This document shows positions 1-6,476 of a stretch of DNA of 6,476 bases, piece by piece. The translations under genes and the position numbers were made by a program. Numbering within the stretch: the first letter of the stretch is position 1; each line of letters starts with the position of its first letter. Origin of the DNA: Treponema sp. (GTDB taxonomy: Bacteria; Spirochaetota; Spirochaetia; Treponematales; Breznakiellaceae); the NCBI GenBank assembly GCA_031255875.1, contig JAIRRR010000264.1, forward strand, positions 1 through 6,476, in the 5' to 3' direction. A model generated the notes under the pieces. It did no database searches. It saw only the letters and a program-made list of their open reading frames with translations, and was not told the DNA's origin.

Positions 1-1338
1 CAGCGGATCTTCAAACTGGAAAACACGGTCAAACACTACCCCTGGGGCTCGGCAAAATGGATACCCCGGCTCCTGAACACAACCAATGAAACCGGGGAGC
101 CCTGGGCGGAACTCTGGATGGGGGTGCACCCGGACGGCCCCTCCCTGGCGGAAAGCGGCGGCGAAAGGCTTTCCCTGCGTACCCTGATAGAGAGGGACCC
201 CGGCCGCCTCCTGGGCCGGGCGGCAAGCGCCGAATTCGGCGGCCTCCCCTTCCTGTTTAAAATCCTGGCTGCGGAAAAGCCCCTGTCGGTACAGGCCCAC
301 CCAAACCTCCGGCAGGCCCGCGAAGGCTGGGAAAGGGAAAACCGGGCGGGCATACCCCTGGCCGCGCCCGAGCGTAACTACCGGGACGCCAACCACAAGC
401 CCGAAATTCTCGCCGCCCTTACCCCGTTCCGGGCCATGTGCGGCTTTAGGGAAACAGCCGAAACCGCGAAAATCCTGGAGATCTTCGGCGGGACGGGCGG
501 CGCCGGGGACAGGCCCGCAGTACAGCCTTCGGCAGCCTTGCGGGAAGTACTGGGACGGCTCCGCGCCTGCCTTGATACGGAGGACGGCCACGCCGCCTTT
601 CTCGCGGCCCTGTTCGGCATGGGAACGGAGGCCCGGCACGACCTGGGCGTTTACGCTGCGGCCCAGACGCCCCAGCTTGAACAGGACTACCCCGAATATT
701 CCGCCGAGTGGCGGGCCGTCGCCTATCTTGCCCGGCTCTACCCGGAAGATCCGGCGCTCATCGCCCCGCTCTACCTCAACCTGCTCTACCTCAAGCCCGG
801 CGAGGCGCTGTTCGTCCCCGCCGGGGTGCTCCACGCCTACATCGAAGGGCTCGCCGTGGAGCTTATGGCCAATTCGGACAACGTGCTGCGGGGCGGGCTT
901 AGCCCCAAGCACGTTGATCCGGCGGAACTCGGGCGGATACTGCGCCGGCAGCCCTTCAAGCCGGAAATTCTTACGCCCCGTGCTGAAGAAGCGGGAAACG
1001 CCTGGGCAGTTTACCCGGCCAGGTGCCGGGAATTTTCCCTTTCCAGAGCAAAAAGCGAAGGGGAAACCATAGCCTTTGCCCCGGAAGCTCCCGCCATTCT
1101 TCTGATAACCAGCGGACAGGCCGCGCTGGAAGGCCCCGGCGGGCAGGAATCCCTTTCCCTGAAACAGGGGGAAAGCGCCTTTATCGCCGGAGGCACGGCC
1201 CTCAGGCTTTCAGGCGCCTTTACGGCATACGCGGCAACCGCAGGCCTGGACGCGGCGAGCGCAGCAGGCCCGGACGGGGAGGCCGCAGGACCGGCGGTTC
1301 CCGGACAGGACGCGCCGGCGTTTTCCGCCCGGCAATGA
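1..1338 (+). CDS. manA: Mannose-6-phosphate isomerase, class I (5' end cut by window)
   Basis: Catalyses the reversible conversion of mannose 6-phosphate to fructose 6-phosphate in the cytoplasm, linking mannose use and GDP-mannose supply to glycolysis. The frame is open from base 1 and gives 445 visible residues. It begins with IFKLENTVKHYPWGS, the usual extreme N-terminus of the family, so probably only a few codons are missing. Type I zinc-enzyme landmarks are all present: ELWMGVHP (38-44), LSVQAHP with zinc ligands Q98 and H100, NHKPE with ligand E135, PAGVLHAY with ligand H278, and the catalytic-arginine segment NSDNVLRGGLSPKH (R297). A C-terminal cupin-like part runs to about residue 410. 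After it comes an Ala/Gly/Pro-rich tail of about 35 residues that is unlike the folded part and is probably disordered. The TGA stop overlaps the ATG of the next gene (ATGA), suggesting translational coupling. The internal ATG at 118 lies inside a conserved motif and is not the real start. Family assignment is certain; the exact start is outside the window. Confidence 0.96.
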   Translation, partial: QRIFKLENTVKHYPWGSAKWIPRLLNTTNETGEPWAELWMGVHPDGPSLAESGGERLSLRTLIERDPGRLLGRAASAEFGGLPFLFKILAAEKPLSVQAHPNLRQAREGWERENRAGIPLAAPERNYRDANHKPEILAALTPFRAMCGFRETAETAKILEIFGGTGGAGDRPAVQPSAALREVLGRLRACLDTEDGHAAFLAALFGMGTEARHDLGVYAAAQTPQLEQDYPEYSAEWRAVAYLARLYPEDPALIAPLYLNLLYLKPGEALFVPAGVLHAYIEGLAVELMANSDNVLRGGLSPKHVDPAELGRILRRQPFKPEILTPRAEEAGNAWAVYPARCREFSLSRAKSEGETIAFAPEAPAILLITSGQAALEGPGGQESLSLKQGESAFIAGGTALRLSGAFTAYAATAGLDAASAAGPDGEAAGPAVPGQDAPAFSARQ

Positions 1339-1784
1339 CGATCTTCGTTGACGCCGATTCCTGCCCCAGGCCGGCCCGGGAACTGGTAGCCCGCACCGTG
1401 AAACGCAGGCCGCTTAAGGCGGTATTCGCCGCGAACCGGCCCATACCGCTCGAAACCGGGCCGGGAATCGTGATGGAACTCTGCCCGCCCGGCGAAGGCT
1501 CCGCGGACGACCGTATTGTGGAACTCGCCCGGGAGGGGGACCTGGTAATAACCAGGGACGTGCCGCTCGCCTCCCGGCTCGTGGAAAAGTCCATTCCCGT
1601 GATAGACGACCGGGGCCGCGCCTTTACCCGCGACAATATCCGGGAACGCCTGTCCCTGCGCGAGTTTACGGTGGGGCTGGCGGAACACGGCCTGGGACTA
1701 GAACGCACCGCCTCCTACGGCAGGAGGGAACTCAAGGCTTTCGCGGACAGCCTTGACCGGGAACTGCGGCGGCTTTTGGGGTAG
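1335..1784 (+). CDS. UPF0178 / YaiI-YqxD family protein (DUF188)
   Basis: Conserved bacterial protein of 149 residues with no established biochemical role. The start MTIFVDADSCP matches the family signature (E. coli YaiI begins MTIWVDADACP from memory). Further family blocks are the ANRPIP segment (33-38), SADDRIVE (56-63), GDLVITRDVPLAS (68-80), the RGRAFT block, IRERLSLREF (102-111) and a C-terminal helix rich in Arg and Leu. Conserved acidic residues D6, D8, D58/D59 and D75 sit at the ends of predicted strands, which agrees with the view that the family has a PIN-like nuclease fold; whether it cuts RNA is not shown. The ATG at 1335 was chosen because it starts exactly at the family motif and overlaps the manA stop. 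The frame is open further upstream to 1023, but that part is only manA in another frame. No Shine-Dalgarno is visible, so translation is probably coupled to manA. Length is normal for the family. Confidence 0.93.
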   Translation: MTIFVDADSCPRPARELVARTVKRRPLKAVFAANRPIPLETGPGIVMELCPPGEGSADDRIVELAREGDLVITRDVPLASRLVEKSIPVIDDRGRAFTRDNIRERLSLREFTVGLAEHGLGLERTASYGRRELKAFADSLDRELRRLLG

Positions 1785-1789
1785 AAACC

Positions 1790-2476
1790 ATGAACAAGGA
1801 TACCGGAACCAGGGCAATCATCTTCGACATGGACGGGGTACTAACCGATTCCGAGTGGTTCATCGCGGAAGCCGGACGGCTCATGTTCCTGGAAACCCAC
1901 CATGTGGCGGTAACCCGCGAAGACTTTAAGGATTTTGTAGGCATGGGGGAGAACCGCTTCCTGGGCGGGGTGGCGGAAAAGTACGGCGTCACGGGTTTCA
2001 ATACCGGGCGCGACAAGGAACGGACCTACGCCATCTATGCCGATCTGATCAAGGGGAAGCTCCGGGCCATGCCCGGCGCGAAAGAATTCGTCTTCGCCGC
2101 CAGGGAGCGCGGCCTCAAGGTAGCGGTAGCCACCAGCACCGACTACCCCAAGATGGCGGCCAGCCTTGAAGCCATCGGCCTGGACCGGGGCATCTTCGAC
2201 GCGGCGGTAAACGGCCTTGACGTTGAGCGGCGCAAGCCCTTTCCGGACCTGTTTCTGGAAGCCGCCCGGCGCGCCGGCGCCGCGCCGGAAAACTGCTGGG
2301 TGGTGGAAGACTCGGTCAGCGGCGTCAGGGCGGCCAAAGCCGCAGGGATGAGGTGCCTGGGGCTGCTCACGACCGACAGCGAGGAGGCCATCCGCTCAAG
2401 CGGCGCGGACCTTGTCGCGGCGGACCTTTCCGCCGTCAGCCCTGACGCGCTTTTTCCCCCAGATCGCGCACTTTAA
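1790..2476 (+). CDS. HAD-superfamily hydrolase, subfamily IA (beta-phosphoglucomutase/phosphatase-like)
   Basis: Cytoplasmic 228-residue haloacid dehalogenase-type enzyme, expected to be Mg-dependent and to act on a small phosphorylated metabolite. Motif I is IIFDMDGVLTDSE with nucleophile D13 and acid/base D15. The helical C1 cap spans about 20-90. Motif II is VAVATST (111-117), motif III is K149 in RRKPFPDLFLEAA, and motif IV is VVEDSVSGVRAAKAAGM with E173/D174, the ED form typical of variant 3. All catalytic residues are present. The segment MGENRFLGGVAEKYGVTGF in the cap and MRCLGLLTTDSEE near the end resemble, from memory, the HAD domain of plant SOQ1-type proteins more than classical beta-phosphoglucomutase. 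The substrate cannot be told from sequence. It follows the YaiI-like gene by 5 bases, with a weak GGGG eight bases before the ATG. Its last 41 bases overlap atpC on the opposite strand. Placement behind manA suggests, but does not prove, a sugar-phosphate substrate. Confidence 0.92.
   Translation: MNKDTGTRAIIFDMDGVLTDSEWFIAEAGRLMFLETHHVAVTREDFKDFVGMGENRFLGGVAEKYGVTGFNTGRDKERTYAIYADLIKGKLRAMPGAKEFVFAARERGLKVAVATSTDYPKMAASLEAIGLDRGIFDAAVNGLDVERRKPFPDLFLEAARRAGAAPENCWVVEDSVSGVRAAKAAGMRCLGLLTTDSEEAIRSSGADLVAADLSAVSPDALFPPDRAL
2418..2455 (+). terminator. Possible weak terminator at the convergent junction
   Basis: Two overlapping, mutually exclusive hairpins can be drawn on the + strand. The first is a 7-bp stem (CGGCGGA/TCCGCCG, loop CCTT, 2418-2435). 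The second is a 5-bp stem (CGTCA/TGACG, loop GCCC, 2434-2447), followed after three bases by TTTTT at 2451-2455. Only the second is placed correctly for an intrinsic terminator, and its stem is short. The region is coding on both strands, so the structure may be chance in G+C-rich DNA. On the - strand the same hairpin has no following T run. Confidence 0.2.
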
Positions 2477-2864
2477 GCCGGGTTTCCGCGCGTCTAAGGG
2501 TGGCCTGGGCGTTTTCGGTCTCGAATTTCATCATGCCCCCCTTAAGCTCCTCCTCCGCCCTTTTTTTGGCGGACAGCGCCCGCTCGTAGTCGATTTCGCC
2601 GGACCATTCGGCGGCGTCTACCAGAAGCACGGTACGGTGGCCCGAAACCTCCAGGATGCCTTCGGTGGTAAAGGCGTTTTTCCAAATGCCGTCCTTGCCC
2701 TTTATGCGCAATACGCAGGTCTTTACCGGGGCGATCATAAACGAATGGTTGGCGTAGATGCCGGCCTCGCCGTCTTCAAGGGTAAGGATGATGGCCTCCA
2801 CCTTGTCCATGAAAAAGAGGCGGTAGGGGGTATGTACCTCAAGGTTGAACAGGGCGGCAGGCAT
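2436..2864 (-). CDS. atpC: F-type ATP synthase epsilon subunit
   Basis: Epsilon subunit of the F1 rotor. It binds gamma at the foot of the central stalk, helps connect it to the c-ring and can inhibit ATP hydrolysis. The 142 residues have the usual layout: an N-terminal beta-sandwich (about 1-85; FNLEVHTPYRLFF, then DGEAGIYANHSFMIAPV, which corresponds to the family's GE-G-LPNHAPL block, then GILEVSGHRTVLLVDAAE) and a C-terminal helical hairpin (about 90-135; EIDYERALSAKKRAEEEL and a second Arg-rich helix). Length is normal and both C-terminal helices are present, so an inhibitory up-conformation is possible. The block DGEAGIYANH is more diverged than usual (Tyr-Ala replaces Leu-Pro). It starts 4 bases after the atpD stop with a weak GGGAT seven bases upstream, and is the last gene of the cluster. 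Its 3' end overlaps the convergent HAD gene by 41 bases. Confidence 0.94.
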   Translation of the reverse strand: MPAALFNLEVHTPYRLFFMDKVEAIILTLEDGEAGIYANHSFMIAPVKTCVLRIKGKDGIWKNAFTTEGILEVSGHRTVLLVDAAEWSGEIDYERALSAKKRAEEELKGGMMKFETENAQATLRRAETRLKVRDLGEKARQG

Positions 2865-2868
2865 GGCG

Positions 2869-4278
<1,410 letters not shown>

Positions 4279-4280
<2 letters not shown>

Positions 4281-5184
4281 ATTGCAGCCCGCCCTGTTTT
4301 TGCAGCGCCGAAGAACCGCCGATAATTTCCGACATCTCCTGGGTAATCCCCGCCTGCCTGGCCCGGTTATAATGAATCTGCAAGGCCTGGAGCATCTCCT
4401 CCGCGCTTTTCGACGCCTCGTTCATCGCGGACATACGGGCGCTCTGTTCGCAGGTATAAGCCTCGACAAGGCACCCGTAGACGAGCCCTTTGATGTAGAG
4501 GGGCACCATGGAGTCAAACACCGCCTCGGCCGAGGGTATGTATTCAAAACGGAGGGCCGCCCGTTCCTGATAGTCAAAATGGGCCAATTCTTCCCGCATG
4601 GTCTGCCTGTCCAGCGGCAGTATCTGCCGCGCCTCGGGCTGGAGCTTCAGGGCGCTGTACATGTGGGTATACACCACATGAATTTCGTCGAACATGCCCC
4701 AGGAGTACTGCGAAATCAGATAATCGGCGATCTGTTTCGCGTCGTCCACTTCGGGAAGCTGCGAATGAAAGGAAAAATTTTCCAGAATAAGGTGGGGCGA
4801 GTTGATAAAGTACCGGTAGCCTATGGCGCCGATAAGCACCAGGATAGGATTCTTCACCCGCCCGCAAAGCTCGTTTACCAGGTGGAAAATATTGGCGTTG
4901 TAGCCGCCGGCAAGCCCCTTGTCGCTGGTGATCGCCACGATCGCGCTGTGGTAGACATTGTTCCGGTCCGGCCGGGAAAAATAAACGCTCTTCACATTTC
5001 CCGCAGTGTTCAGAATATCGTACATGGATTTTTGAATCCGGGTAAAGAAGGGCTGCACATCCTCCAGGGTACGGCGGCCTTTCCGGAGTTTCGCCGTGGA
5101 AATGAGATCCATCGCCTTGGTAACCTGCAAGGTCTGCTCGATGCTCCGCATCCTCAGACGCACATCCCGTAAATTACTTGCCAT
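4279..5184 (-). CDS. atpG: F-type ATP synthase gamma subunit
   Basis: Central rotor shaft of F1: a coiled coil of its N- and C-terminal helices turns inside the alpha3beta3 ring and couples Fo rotation to catalysis. Complete at 301 residues, slightly longer than the common 285-295. The N-terminal helix is ASNLRDVRLRMRSIEQTLQ followed by VTKAMDLISTAKL (21-33), the family block next to the catalytic ring. The middle Rossmann-like part has SDKGLAGGYNANIF (87-100) and a GAIGYRYF segment. The C-terminal helix has the diagnostic ARMSAMNEASKSAEEM (249-264) and YNRARQAGITQEMSEIIGG (272-290). A short Gln/Gly-rich tail QKQGGLQ follows. The ATG at 5184 is preceded by AAGGGG four bases upstream and lies 14 bases after the atpA stop. 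The gene ends 9 bases before atpD. No oddity in key positions is seen. Confidence 0.98.
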
Positions 5185-5188
5185 TTTT

Positions 5189-5194
5189 CCCCTT
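5189..5194 (-). promoter_or_regulatory. Shine-Dalgarno of atpG
   Basis: AAGGGG in the 14-base atpA-atpG gap, four bases before the ATG at 5184. It is purine-rich and weaker than the atpD site, and it supports this ATG as the start. Confidence 0.55.
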
Positions 5195-5198
5195 GCCG

Positions 5199-6476
5199 CT
5201 ATTTAAGATGCTTAAAATCTTCCACCGCCGTCCTGAGCGCGCCTTCGGTTTCCGCGTCGGTAGCCTGCGTCCGGGCAATCGTGTCAAGGGCCGCCTGGTA
5301 GTGGGAATGGAGATAGCCCAAAAAATCCCTGATAAATTTGGCCGCGTTTTCTTTCTTTATATCGAGGAGGCACCCGCTTACCGAGACAAAGAGGATGGCC
5401 GCCTGTTCTTCCATGGACAGGGGGCTGAACTGGGGCTGTTTTAAAACTTCCATAAGCCGCTCGCCCTGGGCAAGCTTGTCCTGGGTAGCCTTGTCCAGGT
5501 CGCTGCCGAACTGGGCGAAGGCTGCCATCTCCCGGTACTGGGCAAGGTCCAGCCTGAGCCGGCCGGCGATTTTCCGTATGGCCCTGGCCTGGGCGCTTCC
5601 CCCGACCCTGCTCACCGAAAGCCCCACGTCAACGGCAGGGCGGAACCCGGAGTTGAACAGCTCGGAATCCAGAAATATCTGGCCGTCGGTTATCGATATA
5701 ACATTGGTGGGGATGTAGGAAGAAATATCCCCGGCCTGGGTTTCCACAATCGGGATGGCGGTAATGGAGCCGCCGCCCTTTTCCGGGGAAAGCTTGGCCG
5801 CCCGTTCCAGGAGGCGGGAATGGAGGTAGAATACATCGCCCGGAAAGGCTTCCCTTCCCGGCGGCCTGCGCAAAAGCAGGCTGATGGTCCGGTACGCCAC
5901 CGCGTGCTTGGAAAGATCGTCGTAAACCACGAGCAAATCCTTCCCCTTGTTCATAAAATGCTCGGCTATGGCGCAGGCCGAATAAGGGGCCAGGTACTGG
6001 AATGCCGGGGAGTCTGCGGCCGAGGCCAATACCACGCAGGTATAATCCATAGCGCCCATGCGCTCCAGATTCCGGATAATGGCCGCCACCGAGGAAGACT
6101 TCTGCCCTATGGCGCAGTACACGCAGTACACGTCCTTGCCCTTCTGGTTCACAATGGCGTCCACGGCCAGGGCGGTCTTGCCGGTCTGCCGGTCCCCGAT
6201 AATAAGCTCCCGCTGGCCCCGGCCTATGGGGATCATGGCGTCCACCGAAAGGGTGCCGGTCTGGAGCGGCACATTCACCGCGCCCCGCTCAATCACCGGC
6301 GGCGCGGGGGACTCGATGGGCAGGCGATCCTCCTCGGCAACAGGCCCCTTGCCGTCAACAGGATTCCCCAGGGGGTCCACCACCCTGCCGAAAAAGCCGT
6401 TCCCGGAAGGCACGGAAACCACGCGGCCGGTGCCGCGCGCCTCGTCGCCGTCCTTGACGCTGGATTCCCCGGTAAG
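5199..6476 (-). CDS. atpA: F-type ATP synthase alpha subunit (N-terminal part outside window)
   Basis: Non-catalytic nucleotide-binding subunit of the F1 ring; supplies the arginine finger to the catalytic site on beta. 425 residues are visible, and the frame runs off the right edge without a start; about 75-85 N-terminal residues (beta-barrel, delta/b contact) should lie beyond 6476. An apparent GTG at 6422 sits inside conserved sequence and is not the start. Visible landmarks, numbered from the first visible residue: [10 protein letters not shown] (9-18), [19 protein letters not shown] (27-45), P-loop GDRQTGKT (94-101), [10 protein letters not shown] (122-131), Walker [17 protein letters not shown] (181-196), [24 protein letters not shown] (205-226), [29 protein letters not shown] with arginine finger R290, and the C-terminal helical domain to residue 425. 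GDRQTGKT and SRVGG separate it from beta. It is the first visible gene of the atpAGDC block; atpH and the Fo genes are expected upstream but are not seen. Confidence 0.98.
   Translation of the reverse strand, partial: LTGESSVKDGDEARGTGRVVSVPSGNGFFGRVVDPLGNPVDGKGPVAEEDRLPIESPAPPVIERGAVNVPLQTGTLSVDAMIPIGRGQRELIIGDRQTGKTALAVDAIVNQKGKDVYCVYCAIGQKSSSVAAIIRNLERMGAMDYTCVVLASAADSPAFQYLAPYSACAIAEHFMNKGKDLLVVYDDLSKHAVAYRTISLLLRRPPGREAFPGDVFYLHSRLLERAAKLSPEKGGGSITAIPIVETQAGDISSYIPTNVISITDGQIFLDSELFNSGFRPAVDVGLSVSRVGGSAQARAIRKIAGRLRLDLAQYREMAAFAQFGSDLDKATQDKLAQGERLMEVLKQPQFSPLSMEEQAAILFVSVSGCLLDIKKENAAKFIRDFLGYLHSHYQAALDTIARTQATDAETEGALRTAVEDFKHLK

Noticed and set aside
1023..1334. A possible 104-residue N-terminal extension of the YaiI-like protein.
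   Set aside because: The family signature begins exactly at the ATG at 1335; the upstream part is manA read in another frame and is basic and low-complexity.
1011..1688. A 225-codon - strand frame across the end of manA and most of the YaiI-like gene.
   Set aside because: It spans two well-supported + strand genes and its translation looks like G+C-rich shadow composition (many Pro, Gly, Ala, Arg).
2266..2288. G+C palindrome CCGGCGCGCCGG followed by a near repeat CCGCGCCGG.
   Set aside because: It lies within HAD codons for Arg, Ala and Gly; such palindromes are expected by chance at this G+C content, and there is no repeat elsewhere in the window.
4282..5172. A 296-codon open frame on the + strand opposite nearly all of atpG.
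   Set aside because: Its codons are exactly in register with atpG codons, so it stays open merely because atpG avoids TTA, CTA and TCA. The translation shows no recognisable domain, and atpG is a certain gene.
6420..6422. GTG in frame as a possible start of atpA.
   Set aside because: The upstream codons to the window edge encode [10 protein letters not shown], a conserved alpha-subunit segment, so the gene continues beyond 6476.

Overview
The window (about 60% G+C by eye, densely packed, no intergenic gap above 15 bases) holds two convergent bacterial gene clusters and no gene-free stretch. On the + strand lie manA (mannose-6-phosphate isomerase, missing only its first few codons at the left edge), a YaiI/YqxD (UPF0178) family gene and a HAD-family phosphatase/phosphomutase gene. 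They are joined by a 4-base stop/start overlap and a 5-base gap, so they look like one transcription unit. On the - strand, reading from the right edge inwards, lie atpA (5' part cut off by the window), atpG, atpD and atpC: the F1 alpha-gamma-beta-epsilon block of an F-type ATP synthase in canonical order, with gaps of 14, 9 and 4 bases. The delta and Fo genes would be expected beyond the right edge.

The two clusters meet tail to tail at 2436-2476, where the last 41 bases of the HAD gene are also the last 41 bases of atpC on the other strand. No strong intrinsic terminator is visible there for either strand, only a weak hairpin plus T5 on the + strand. Both promoters must lie outside the window.

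Functionally, the - strand cluster encodes the soluble catalytic head of the ATP synthase: beta and alpha carry the nucleotide sites, gamma is the rotor shaft and epsilon is the rotor-foot/inhibitory subunit. All expected catalytic motifs are intact where visible. The + strand cluster has one clear metabolic enzyme (ManA, fructose-6-phosphate/mannose-6-phosphate), a HAD enzyme that may act on a small phosphorylated metabolite, and a conserved protein of unknown function with PIN-like acidic residues.

The organism is a bacterium. Amino-acid style and G+C would fit a Clostridia-like Firmicute or a spirochaete, including termite-gut treponemes, but this is a low-confidence impression from the protein sequences alone. 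I see no mobile element, CRISPR array, RNA gene, toxin/defence module or other undescribed system. This is essentially ordinary core-metabolism DNA with a few details worth a check.
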